Below are positions 13,633 to 19,278 of a stretch of DNA of 35,764 bases, piece after piece. The notes beneath the pieces were generated by a model. The model had not been told where the DNA came from, searched no databases, and saw only the letters and a program-made list of their open reading frames with translations. The DNA comes from a virus. Both the position numbers and the translations under genes were made by a program. Numbering within the stretch: the stretch's first letter is position 1; every line of letters begins with the position of its first letter. Where the stretch lies: positions 1-35,764 of the IMG/VR virus record IMGVR_UViG_3300043435_000133; one strand, given 5' to 3'.

Positions 13633-13847
13633 GCTTCCACCAGTGGCGCGGCATCATAGGCCGGTGCCGGTGCGGCCACGGTAAACAGGCCAGCGCCGCG
13701 CCTGGTTCTCCCCCATGCATCCTTTCGGTTTTGGTTCACCAGCTCGCCACGTTTCACGGCCCCATAGACCATGTCACGGGTAAACCCCTCGGCCTCAATT
13801 TCGTACATTGTGCGCGGCAGCGCGCAAAAATCAGTCAAATTAGACAT
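13623..13847 (-). CDS. Small putative DNA-binding protein, 74 aa
   Basis: The start at ATG 13847 gives MSNLTDFCALPRTM and overlaps the upstream stop by 8 bp; a longer frame to 13886 would sit inside that gene. The sequence EIEAEGFTRDMVYGAVKRGEL looks like a helix-turn-helix, followed by a basic wing-like segment (NRKDAWGRTRRGAGLFTV). A small winged helix or HTH adaptor is thus plausible. The Ala/Pro-rich tail (AAPAPAYDAAP) is probably disordered. Family not recognised. Confidence 0.55.
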   Translation of the reverse strand: MSNLTDFCALPRTMYEIEAEGFTRDMVYGAVKRGELVNQNRKDAWGRTRRGAGLFTVAAPAPAYDAAPLVEAWR

Positions 13848-14052
13848 ATTGCATGGCCTCCGCTTTACAGGCTTCGACCTCGGCATCCGTGAGCCCTTGG
13901 GCCCAGTGCTCGGCCATGTCCGCGCATTCCTGCGCCCGCTCGGCGTCCGGCGCGGTGAGCCCTAGAATGAGCGCGCGCGTTACCAGCTCGGCCGGTGTGG
14001 GTGTTGGCGGTGGTGTCCAAGGGGCCAGCGCCTGTGCGAATATCGGGTTCAT
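13840..14052 (-). CDS. Small hypothetical protein, 70 aa
   Basis: ATG at 14052 is coupled to the upstream stop (ATGA) and has GGGAGGTGA in front. The product begins MNPIFAQALAPW and then PPPTPTPAE, a proline hinge, followed by an acidic helical domain (LILGLTAPDAERAQECADMAEHW, LTDAEVEACKAEAM). High Ala/Glu content fits the GC-rich base use of this operon. No motif tells its function. Confidence 0.55.
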   Translation of the reverse strand: MNPIFAQALAPWTPPPTPTPAELVTRALILGLTAPDAERAQECADMAEHWAQGLTDAEVEACKAEAMQYV

Positions 14053-14339
14053 TCTGTCACCTCCCACGCACTATCCTCGCCCACTGGCGCCATGCATGGC
14101 TCGGCCCGCAGCTGGGCCCAGTCCCACGGTAGCAGGCTTCGAACCTTATTTAATCGCTCATATTCGGCCACATATTCGGCCGTCGAATCGCCCGACCAGT
14201 AAACCGGATAAAAGCGCTTTTCGGCCCCCTTAGACTTCACCAGCTTATGCTTGCCGGTGCACTTGGCGTGCGCGGCCATGATGTCCGTGCGATCATCGCG
14301 CACGGTGTAGCGTGTAGTTCCCAAAATAATCGTTCTCAT
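14049..14339 (-). CDS. Hypothetical protein, 96 aa
   Basis: ATG at 14339 follows TAAGGGGAAACC, a good ribosome site placed 9 bp after the stop of the micro-protein upstream. The protein starts with strands (MRTIILGTTRYTV), has a basic Lys/His middle (KCTGKHKLVKSKGAEKRFYPVYW) and a helical end (AEYVAEYERLNKVRSLLPWDW). A small mixed alpha/beta fold is likely. I recognise no family. Confidence 0.55.
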   Translation of the reverse strand: MRTIILGTTRYTVRDDRTDIMAAHAKCTGKHKLVKSKGAEKRFYPVYWSGDSTAEYVAEYERLNKVRSLLPWDWAQLRAEPCMAPVGEDSAWEVTE

Positions 14340-14348
14340 GGTTTCCCC

Positions 14349-14432
14349 TTATTTAATCAAAACGTCAAAATAAGCCAGCGCGCACACTGTGAGCGCGGCC
14401 GCGATAATCAGAGCAGCAAAATAATCTTTCAT
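14349..14432 (-). CDS. Single-span membrane micro-protein, 27 aa
   Basis: ATG at 14432 overlaps the stop of the gene before it (ATGA), and GGGGAA lies upstream. The peptide starts M-K-D-Y-F and then runs as one membrane helix (AALIIAAALTVCALAYF) with a short D-x-x-I-K end. Start coupling plus a clean membrane helix make it a credible gene, too short for most gene finders. Membrane micro-proteins of this kind in early phage operons may act on host membrane proteins; that is inference. Confidence 0.5.
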   Translation of the reverse strand: MKDYFAALIIAAALTVCALAYFDVLIK

Positions 14433-14584
14433 AAATTCCCCAGAAAATGTCCGTCGTCGTCAAATACCGCGACGTAAAAGCCACGCGCGGCCCCGTGCAC
14501 CTCATACCGCCACGCGTCGCGGTCCTGTAGTGTCAATTCATCCGCGAGCGCCTGAGCGGCCGCTTTGCTTTTATAGTAGGTCAT
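14429..14584 (-). CDS. Small hypothetical protein, 51 aa
   Basis: The start ATG 14584 overlaps the upstream TGA (ATGA), and its own TGA overlaps the next start, so it is fixed on both sides. The protein reads MTYYKSKAAAQALADEL, then DRDAWRYEVHG and strands GFYVAVFDDDGHFLG. It looks like a helix followed by a three-stranded sheet, a plan common in small phage proteins that bind other proteins. Function unknown. It contains one of the four NotI sites of this region. Confidence 0.6.
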   Translation of the reverse strand: MTYYKSKAAAQALADELTLQDRDAWRYEVHGAARGFYVAVFDDDGHFLGNL

Positions 14585-14787
14585 ATGGCCAGCTCCATAA
14601 TCCGATAATCGTCGGGGTTATAGTCGTCCAAATGCCCGACCTTTACCGCGTGGGCCAGCTCGGCCAAGTATTCGGCCAGCTCGGCCGACGCGGCCGTATA
14701 CGTGTCGAAAATCACCGGCACGTCATCATCGGACCAAATATTGATCCAGCCTTGACACAGTGTGTAGGTTTCGATTTGATAGCTCAT
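14581..14787 (-). CDS. Small phage early protein, 68 aa (FDT...AELAEYLAEL...YR type)
   Basis: ATG at 14787 overlaps the upstream stop (ATGA), which favours it over an in-frame start at 14805. The sequence MSYQIETYTLCQGWINIW, a strand IFDTYTAASAELAEYLAEL and the ending DYNPDDYRIMEL follow a pattern I know from small early proteins of many phages: strand, helix, then an acidic Y-R-I strand. Their role is unknown. The repeated GCC-GAG/GAA codons give local GGCC-rich repeats at DNA level. Confidence 0.65.
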   Translation of the reverse strand: MSYQIETYTLCQGWINIWSDDDVPVIFDTYTAASAELAEYLAELAHAVKVGHLDDYNPDDYRIMELAI

Positions 14788-15029
14788 GAGCAGCACCCGC
14801 AGCATGGCGCGTCAATACACCGGCCGTTTTTATTTTGGTAGTATTCGCGCCCACCGATCTGAAACACATCGGACACGTATGTACTGGCGCGGCGCGGCAT
14901 GTCGTCTTCGTCCGTGATCCATGCGCGGCGCGTGGCCGTGTCGTATTGGATCTCATCGCCTGGCCGTATAGGCGCGCCAGTGCGCGCGCACGTGCCCTTA
15001 TATTTTGCAAGCATGGTTTTAATAGTCAT
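14784..15029 (-). CDS. Small Cys-rich phage protein, possibly zinc-binding, 81 aa
   Basis: The N-terminus reads MTIKTMLAKYKGTCARTGAPI and continues RPGDEIQYD, a motif common in small phage proteins that resembles a zinc-knuckle entry (K-x-x-G-T-C-x-x-T/C-G-x-x-I-x-x-G). The last ten residues hold five Cys (CIDAPCCGCCS), an unusual cluster that could bind metal with C14. ATG 15029 is preceded by AAAGG. A strong hairpin lies just upstream at 15070-15093. Function unknown. Confidence 0.6.
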   Translation of the reverse strand: MTIKTMLAKYKGTCARTGAPIRPGDEIQYDTATRRAWITDEDDMPRRASTYVSDVFQIGGREYYQNKNGRCIDAPCCGCCS

Positions 15030-15069
15030 GATTTACCTTTACTTTACCGAATCGGGCGAAATTACCCGC

Positions 15070-15093
15070 ACTAGGGGCCGAGCGGCCCCTAGT
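15070..15093. promoter_or_regulatory. Perfect 10-bp hairpin between minus-strand genes
   Basis: ACTAGGGGCC (15070-15079) and GGCCCCTAGT (15084-15093) pair fully around a GAGC loop. No T-run follows on either strand, so it is not a standard intrinsic terminator. It sits in the only real gap between the 251-aa gene and the 81-aa gene of the leftward operon, where it may protect or separate message parts. Confidence 0.5.
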
Positions 15094-15102
15094 ACTGACA
15101 AT

Positions 15103-15858
15103 TTAAACCGTGGCCAGTCTAATGACGCGGCGAGCGTGGCCAGTGGCGTGATCTGCTATCACAATGTCGCGCGCGTTGATCGACGTGCCGCTGCACAATG
15201 TACATTTCGCGCACGTGGCGCGCGCGCCGGCCTCTCGGCTCGCTGGGCATGACGCCTCACCGGCTTGCACGTCAACGCCGACAGATACCCTAAAAACGCG
15301 CATACCGAGCAAATTAGCGTGCGCCGCTTCGTCGATATTGTCGGCCGAGGCCATTACGAGCGGAGCCCACGCGGTCACGTCAAAATCGGCGCGCTGCCAC
15401 TGATGCGTATAACCACGGTGCCCAGCTGCATAACGTAAGATTTTGAGCCACATGGCCACCGGCGCGGCAAACGGGTCGCCATAAGTGCCCAGCCGGACAA
15501 TTTTATCGGCCAGCGCGCGCGCAATTGTGGCCTCGTCCGCTTTAACGTAGCGGCCGCGCTTGTATGCGTCAAATACCGCGCGAACCGATCGGCCGACGTT
15601 GACATAGCATGGTGGCTCGTCGCTCTCGCCGGTTTTAATCAGATACGGCCGGTGGCCACAATCGCCACATATTGACACGTCGGCACCAGTATTGAGCGCG
15701 TCGATCGGTGAAATATCCGAGCGCAAAATAAATGTTTGCACAATCGCGCCGGTTTTGACATTGTCGGAGCCGTCGATTTTATTAACGATAACGACAATGG
15801 GCGAGCCGTCGATAATGCTCGGGCCTTCATATGCGATATATCCTAGAATTTTTGACAT
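15103..15858 (-). CDS. Conserved phage protein with two Cys clusters, 251 aa
   Basis: This is the largest product of the leftward operon. The first part (about 1-60) is a beta-rich segment with SPIVVIVNKIDGSDNVKTGAI. Then follow CGDCGHR (about 64-70), PPCYVNVGRSVRAVFDAYKRGRY (82 onward), a helical region and YGDPFAAPVAMWLKIL. The C-terminus has CAKCTLCSG, a second possible zinc site. The combination CGxCxxR, CYVN and AYKRGRY recalls a family of large early proteins present in many unrelated phages, whose function is not known to me. ATG 15858 follows AAAGGAAAG. Metal binding is likely. Confidence 0.7.
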   Translation of the reverse strand: MSKILGYIAYEGPSIIDGSPIVVIVNKIDGSDNVKTGAIVQTFILRSDISPIDALNTGADVSICGDCGHRPYLIKTGESDEPPCYVNVGRSVRAVFDAYKRGRYVKADEATIARALADKIVRLGTYGDPFAAPVAMWLKILRYAAGHRGYTHQWQRADFDVTAWAPLVMASADNIDEAAHANLLGMRVFRVSVGVDVQAGEASCPASREAGARATCAKCTLCSGTSINARDIVIADHATGHARRVIRLATV

Positions 15859-15888
15859 GATACTTTCCTTTAATTTAGTTTATTTTGT

Positions 15889-15907
15889 GGCCGGCGCGTG
15901 GCCGGCC
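15889..15907. promoter_or_regulatory. GC-rich hairpin between minus-strand genes
   Basis: GGCCGGC (15889-15895) and GCCGGCC (15901-15907) form a 7-bp stem around GCGTG. It lies 8 bp after the stop of the promoter-proximal 62-aa gene and 30 bp before the start of the 251-aa gene. As with the hairpin at 15070 there is no T-run, so attenuation or message processing is more likely than simple termination. Confidence 0.4.
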
Positions 15908-15915
15908 GGTGTGGT

Positions 15916-16104
15916 TTAGATTTTGAATTCGATACGCTCATTCAAGCGGTTGACGCGGGCAAAATCTAAGAGCTCGGCGCGTGTGTTGCGGCCGCGTGTG
16001 CTGCGGATGAGCGTGGCCAGCGAGCGCGCGGCCAGTCCGCGCAGATTAGATTCATCTAAATAACCGATAATTTTTAGTAGTTCGCGTGTCTCTGATTTTG
16101 TCAT
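15916..16104 (-). CDS. First gene of the leftward operon, small helical protein, 62 aa
   Basis: ATG at 16104 gives MTKSETRELLKIIGYLDESN and is preceded by AAAGTAAG; a longer frame to 16191 would cross the promoter and is rejected. The protein is basic and helical (GLAARSLATLIRSTRGRNTRAELLDFARVNRL). Two or three helices with many Arg residues might form a DNA-binding unit, and its place next to the repeat region makes an autoregulator or repeat-binding protein possible. This is inference only; no family match is recognised. Confidence 0.55.
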   Translation of the reverse strand: MTKSETRELLKIIGYLDESNLRGLAARSLATLIRSTRGRNTRAELLDFARVNRLNERIEFKI

Positions 16105-16159
16105 GGTCTTACTTTCGTTTAGTTGATTGCCTGGCTGCAATATCGCGGCCAGTGATATT

Positions 16160-16188
16160 AATGTAAGGATATCCCTTGCACTTGTCAA
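16160..16188 (-). promoter_or_regulatory. Sigma70-type promoter of the leftward small-gene operon
   Basis: On the minus strand a consensus -35 TTGACA (16188-16183) is followed by a 17-bp spacer and TACATT (16165-16160; 4 of 6 consensus bases). The start would be near 16153, giving a leader of about 50 bases before ATG 16104. It is the best promoter match in the window and indicates early expression by host RNA polymerase. Confidence 0.7.
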
Positions 16189-16218
16189 CAATTATTTTCT
16201 AGGTGTTTACCCTATTTT

Positions 16219-16246
16219 GTGTGGGCGTTTTGGGTTAAGTGTGGGC
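16219..16246 (+). repeat. GTGTGGGC direct repeat pair
   Basis: The octamer GTGTGGGC occurs at 16219-16226 and 16239-16246, 20 bp apart, about two helical turns. It shares GTGTGGG with the arms of the hairpin at 16477-16512, so the same protein may bind all of them. Confidence 0.45.
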
Positions 16247-16265
16247 AACCGTGCACCGGCTTAAA

Positions 16266-16317
16266 TGACCTACAAAAAAAGCTTATGGCCGTTGACTTTT
16301 TTTGACTTTGTAGGTCA
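16266..16317. repeat. Inverted repeat TGACCTACAAA / TTTGTAGGTCA
   Basis: Two perfect 11-bp arms (16266-16276 and 16307-16317) face each other across 30 bp that include GTTGACTTTTTTTGACTT. The motif belongs to a family, TGACC-Y-ACA, that returns at 16429, 16486-16493 (minus), 16498 and 16803. It is too far apart for a tight hairpin and looks like paired protein-binding sites. Confidence 0.55.
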
Positions 16318-16362
16318 TATTGTCATTTTTTAGGGTATATATAAAGGACTTTAAAAATGTAA

Positions 16363-16382
16363 TACTATATAGCTATACAGTA
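16363..16382. repeat. 20-bp near-perfect palindrome
   Basis: TACTATATAGCTATACAGTA matches its own reverse complement at 18 of 20 positions. It is centred on AGCT in a stretch that also holds TATATATAAA (16336-16345). The form fits an operator for a dimeric regulator or a melting site. Confidence 0.45.
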
Positions 16383-16476
16383 GGATGTGGACCATGCCGT
16401 TTGGCGCGCGACTCAAGTTTTCAAAAAAATGACCCACAAACGCCAAAAAATGACGTAAGCCTATGATTTTAAAAGG

Positions 16477-16512
16477 AAAAAGTGTGGGTCATTCAAATGA
16501 CCCACACTTTTT
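16477..16512. repeat. 36-bp hairpin with 16-bp perfect arms
   Basis: AAAAAGTGTGGGTCAT (16477-16492) and its exact complement (16497-16512) flank a TCAA loop. It contains two facing TGACCCACA motifs. The arms end in A5/T5 runs, so it would also work as a bidirectional intrinsic terminator isolating the two operons. It touches the first 16-bp iteron at 16515. Confidence 0.75.
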
Positions 16513-16514
16513 GG

Positions 16515-16711
16515 GTTAGTGGCCACTAACTTAGGTCAAACGGCCATGTTAGTGGCCACTAACCACCAGCCGATGGCCATGTTAGTGACCGCTCACTTCA
16601 CTAAGTTAGTGCTCACTAACTTAGCATAGTGATAAAGGTTAGTAGACACTAACTTAGCTGCTGTAAGTAAGCGCTCACTAACCAGGCTGCTGTAAGTAAG
16701 TGCTCACTAAC
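16515..16711. repeat. Array of seven 16-bp palindromic iterons GTTAGTGnnCACTAAC
   Basis: Copies start at 16515, 16548, 16581 (degenerate), 16605, 16638, 16667 and 16696. The first two are identical (centre GGCC). The copy at 16605 extends to a 24-bp palindrome (16601-16624, CTAAGTTAGTG arms). The last two, at 16667 and 16696, lie in a 26-bp direct repeat and carry GTAAG in the left arm. Spacings are 33, 33, 24, 33, 29 and 29 bp, mostly about three helical turns, so proteins bound there would line up on one DNA face. Spacer lengths exclude a CRISPR. Confidence 0.85.
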
Positions 16712-16713
16712 TT

Positions 16714-16734
16714 AGGAGGGTGGGGGGGGTAGGG
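16714..16734 (+). other. G-run with quadruplex potential
   Basis: Directly after the last iteron, GGAGGGTGGGGGGGGTAGGG provides four G-triplets with loops of one or two bases on the plus strand, so it could fold as a G-quadruplex when single-stranded. In an origin such a block could hold strands open or stall a polymerase. Confidence 0.45.
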
Positions 16735-16770
16735 CCGGCGGCCAAGGGCCAACGGTGACGTAGGTTTCAC

Positions 16771-16796
16771 AAACAATTTTTTTTTATTTTTAAATT
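16771..16796. other. AT-rich tract, candidate duplex-unwinding element
   Basis: A 26-bp run of A and T with a single C (16774), including a T10 block, lies 60 bp right of the iterons and just before another TGACCCACA motif (16804-16812). An easily melted block next to iterons is the usual plan of iteron-type origins. Confidence 0.4.
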
Positions 16797-16851
16797 GCCC
16801 ACATGACCCACAGGCTGATATATTCCTATTGCTGCGCGCATAGCAACTGGA

Positions 16852-16880
16852 TTGACCATAGCTCCTTAACTTTGTATTTC
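16852..16880 (+). promoter_or_regulatory. Possible late promoter before terminase
   Basis: TTGACC (16852-16857), a 17-bp spacer and TATTTC (16875-16880) face the terminase genes, with a start near 16887 and a leader of about 35 bases before ATG 16922. The -10 matches only half of the consensus, so it may be weak or need an activator. No better rightward promoter is seen between the hairpin at 16477 and the gene. Confidence 0.35.
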
Positions 16881-16921
16881 TAGAACTCCCTGCGCCAGCA
16901 TTTCTTTGGTATATTCCGCGC

Positions 16922-17371
16922 ATGACGTTCCACAGCCTCCCTTTTGAGCCGCGCAAGATCGTTGCGACCGAAGCGCGCTTGAACAAGATTTACGAAGCCG
17001 CCAAGCTCGGCCTCAAAGGCGATGCCTTGGCCTTGGCCTCCGGCATGTTGCCTACCGAGTACCGGCAACTGTGCGAGCTAGACCCCATCGCCGACATGGC
17101 AGCGCTCAAAGGCAAAGCCGACGGCGAACTGGAAATGTCCAAATGTTTGCACAAAGCGGCGACCGAAGGCGACGCCAAAGCGGCGCTGGCAATCCTGCAA
17201 CACTCACACGGCTGGGTGGCCAAGCAGTCCATCAGCATAGATGTCGATCAGCGCATATCAATCATCGGCGCGTTACGCCAAGCGGAGTCACGGGTTATTG
17301 ACGTGATCGCTAATGAGCCAAGCCCTAAGCTAGAACAGACACTAAATGCAGAACACCATCTACAGCGCTGA
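16922..17371 (+). CDS. terS: Terminase small subunit
   Basis: This 149-residue protein lies directly before the large terminase and overlaps it by 26 bp. It should recognise the packaging start site and load DNA on the large subunit. The N-terminal half is helical and HTH-like (EARLNKIYEAAKLGLKGDALALASGMLPTEYR reads as two helices and a recognition helix). A central helical oligomerisation part follows (GELEMSKCLHKAATEGDAKAALAIL), then HGWVAKQSISIDVDQ, the usual exit strand of phage small terminases. The iteron array 200 bp upstream is a possible target. Call based on fold pattern and position. Confidence 0.75.
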   Translation: MTFHSLPFEPRKIVATEARLNKIYEAAKLGLKGDALALASGMLPTEYRQLCELDPIADMAALKGKADGELEMSKCLHKAATEGDAKAALAILQHSHGWVAKQSISIDVDQRISIIGALRQAESRVIDVIANEPSPKLEQTLNAEHHLQR

Positions 17372-18869
17372 AGACGAACAGGAACTGATGGCCAGACTCT
17401 GGAGTCCGGCGATCAAGGACAACCCGCTGGCGTTTGTGATGTTCGCGTTTCCTTGGGGTGTCAAGGGCACACCGCTGGAAAACTTCCAAGGCCCGCGCAA
17501 ATGGCAGCGCGAGGTGCTGTTGGATATTGCAGTGCACATAAAATCTAACCAAAGTAAGCTGGACTTCGACGTGTTGCAAGAGGCCATATCGTCTGGCCGT
17601 GGTATTGGCAAGTCTGCCCTAGTCAGTTGGATAACCATATGGATGGCGTCAACGCGCATTGGCTCGACGACCATCATTTCGGCCAATAGTGAATCGCAGC
17701 TCAGGTCGATCACCTGGGCCGAGATCACAAAATGGCTGGCGATGTCTATCAACTCACACTGGTTTGAGGTTTCAGCCACCAGAGTGATGCCAGCCAAGTG
17801 GCTGACTGAGCTTGTGGAGCGTGATTTGAAAAAGGGCACCCGCTACTGGGGCGTCGAAGGACGCTTATGGTCAGCGGAAAACCCCGACGCGTACGCTGGT
17901 GTGCACAATTTTGACGGTGTTTTGGTGGTTTTTGACGAGGCGTCAGGTATTGACGACTCAATTTGGGCGGTGACGGGTGGTTTTTTCACAGAAAACACGC
18001 CAAACCGCTTTTGGATGGCTTTTTCCAACCCACGGCGCAACACTGGGTACTTTTACGAAGCGTTTAACAGCAAACGTGAGTTTTGGAAGACCCGCGTCGT
18101 GGACGCCCGCACGGTCGAAGGCACCGACAAACAGGTATATGAGCGAATAATCGCCGAATATGGGCCAGACTCAGCCCAAGCGCACGTTGAGGTGTACGGT
18201 CAGTTCCCCAACGCGGGCGATGACCAGTTCATCGGAGCTGACATCGTGGACGACGCCATGAAACGTAATAAGTATCAGGATCAGTCAGCGCCAATCGTGA
18301 TCGGTGTAGACCCCGCACGGTTTGGAGCGGATGCGACGGTCATCGCGGTGCGGCAAGGGCGCGACATTGTGAAGATCATGCGGCACAGAGGCGACGACAC
18401 CATGACGGTGGTGGGGCATGTGATCGAAGCGATTGAGGAATTTAAGCCTACGCTAGTCGTGATCGACGAGGGTGGGCTGGGGGCTGGGATTGTGGACCGG
18501 CTGAAAGAGCAGCGGTACAAAATCAAGGGCGTGAACTTTGGAAACAAGGCCAAGAACCCAGTTATGTACGGCAATATGCGCGCGCAGATGTGGGGTGACA
18601 TGCGCGAATGGCTGAAAACGGCGGCGATTCCAAACGACAGGTTCTTGAAAACGGATCTGATTTCGCCTATGATGAAGCCTGACTCACGGGGAACGATCTT
18701 CTTGGAGAGCAAGAAGGACATGAAGTCGCGGGGGCTGGCGTCACCGGACGCCGCCGACGCAATTGCTGTTACATTTGCGTTTCCAGTGGCACATCGACAA
18801 TATGTTGAGCCAACCCGCCGCGTGAACATGCAGGGTAGTGGGGTCAACGCATCATGGATGGGATCATGA
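17346..18869 (+). CDS. terL: Terminase large subunit
   Basis: This 507-residue packaging motor and nuclease is close in length to P22 gp2. The ATPase part has Walker A SGRGIGKSA (83-91), Walker B VLVVFDEAS (192-200) and a coupling segment with AFSNPRRNTG. The nuclease part has D322 (GVDPARFGAD), D374 (VVIDEGGLG) and D468/D471 (SPDAADAIAVTFA), the RNase H-like acidic triad. The N-terminal FQGPRKWQRE is the usual adenine-binding entry. The start overlaps the small subunit gene by 26 bp, and the end overlaps the next gene by ATGA. Confidence 0.95.
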   Translation: MQNTIYSAEDEQELMARLWSPAIKDNPLAFVMFAFPWGVKGTPLENFQGPRKWQREVLLDIAVHIKSNQSKLDFDVLQEAISSGRGIGKSALVSWITIWMASTRIGSTTIISANSESQLRSITWAEITKWLAMSINSHWFEVSATRVMPAKWLTELVERDLKKGTRYWGVEGRLWSAENPDAYAGVHNFDGVLVVFDEASGIDDSIWAVTGGFFTENTPNRFWMAFSNPRRNTGYFYEAFNSKREFWKTRVVDARTVEGTDKQVYERIIAEYGPDSAQAHVEVYGQFPNAGDDQFIGADIVDDAMKRNKYQDQSAPIVIGVDPARFGADATVIAVRQGRDIVKIMRHRGDDTMTVVGHVIEAIEEFKPTLVVIDEGGLGAGIVDRLKEQRYKIKGVNFGNKAKNPVMYGNMRAQMWGDMREWLKTAAIPNDRFLKTDLISPMMKPDSRGTIFLESKKDMKSRGLASPDAADAIAVTFAFPVAHRQYVEPTRRVNMQGSGVNASWMGS

Positions 18870-19120
18870 CAAAAAAAGTATCACTCAGTGTTGGACGCGG
18901 CGAGAAGCTACCCACATCTAAGGGCGCTGGTTTGACTGAAAAAGGCAGAGCGAAGTACAATGCGGCAACGGGTTCTAACCTTAAAGCGCCAGCACCCAAC
19001 CCTAAGACTGAAGCAGATAAAGGCCGCAAGGCTTCATTTTGTGCAAGAATGGGCGCTGTAGCAGCCAACGCCAAAGACGGCGAACGCGCTAAAGCGGCTC
19101 TTAAACGATGGAAGTGTTGA
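18866..19120 (+). CDS. Small basic phage protein (DUF6321-like), 84 aa
   Basis: ATG at 18866 overlaps the terminase stop (ATGA). The sequence reads VSLSVGRGEKLPTSKGAGLTEK and GRAKYNAATGSNLKAPAP, then a Cys-containing RKASFCARM and KDGERAKAALKRWKC. This basic pattern, G-A-G-L-T-x-K-G-R-x-K-Y-N-x-x-T-G-S-N-L-K, is the mark of the DUF6321 family, often coded near terminase and portal genes. It may be a small virion or DNA-packaging factor; its function is unknown. Confidence 0.8.
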   Translation: MTKKVSLSVGRGEKLPTSKGAGLTEKGRAKYNAATGSNLKAPAPNPKTEADKGRKASFCARMGAVAANAKDGERAKAALKRWKC

Positions 19121-19121
19121 C

Positions 19122-19277
19122 ATGGCTACCAAACCTGGACTCTATGCAAACATTCACGCAAAGCAAGCGCGTATCAAAGCGGGCTCTGGCGAGAAGATGA
19201 ACAAGCCTGGCAGCAAGAATGCACCTACCGCCAAAGATTTCAAAGACTCAGCTAAAACTGCGAAAAAAGGAAAATAA
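19122..19277 (+). CDS. Small basic phage protein, 51 aa (GLYANIHAK type)
   Basis: ATG 19122 starts one base after the upstream stop, and TAA is at 19275-19277. The protein reads MATKPGLYANIHAKQARI, GSGEKMNKPGSKNAPTAKDF and a Lys-rich tail. This G-L-Y-A-N-I-x-A-K plus G-x-K-x-x-K-P-G-S pattern is very common among tiny phage proteins coded between terminase and portal. High charge and no hydrophobic core suggest a disordered, DNA- or RNA-binding peptide. Its role is unknown. Confidence 0.7.
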   Translation: MATKPGLYANIHAKQARIKAGSGEKMNKPGSKNAPTAKDFKDSAKTAKKGK

Positions 19278-19278
19278 C

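Larger units (their letters stand above)
16105..16921. other. Non-coding control region: candidate origin and/or packaging site
   Basis: Over 800 bp contain no convincing gene. They hold the leftward promoter, two GTGTGGGC copies, several TGACCYACA motifs in both directions, a 20-bp palindrome, a 36-bp hairpin, seven copies of a 16-bp palindrome, a G-run, an AT tract and a possible late promoter. The region divides the leftward early operon from the terminase genes. Iterated sites plus an AT tract beside a replication-proficient phage's genes suggest an origin; closeness to the small terminase gene suggests a pac/cos-type recognition site. Both could be true. Confidence 0.6.

Noticed and set aside
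16394-16432. Micro-frame MPFGARLKFSKK resembling the start of an HTH repressor
   Set aside because: It stops after 12 codons inside the repeat region and lacks a ribosome site; at most a remnant.
16515-16711. CRISPR-like regular spacing of repeats
   Set aside because: Units are 16-bp palindromes with gaps of only 8-17 bp, repeats vary, and no cas genes are present.
16678-16986. Minus-strand open frame of 102 codons
   Set aside because: It covers iterons, G-run, AT tract and the terminase start; composition is not protein-like.
18281-18847. Minus-strand frame of 188 codons in the large terminase
   Set aside because: It lies wholly opposite the nuclease domain with its conserved motifs.
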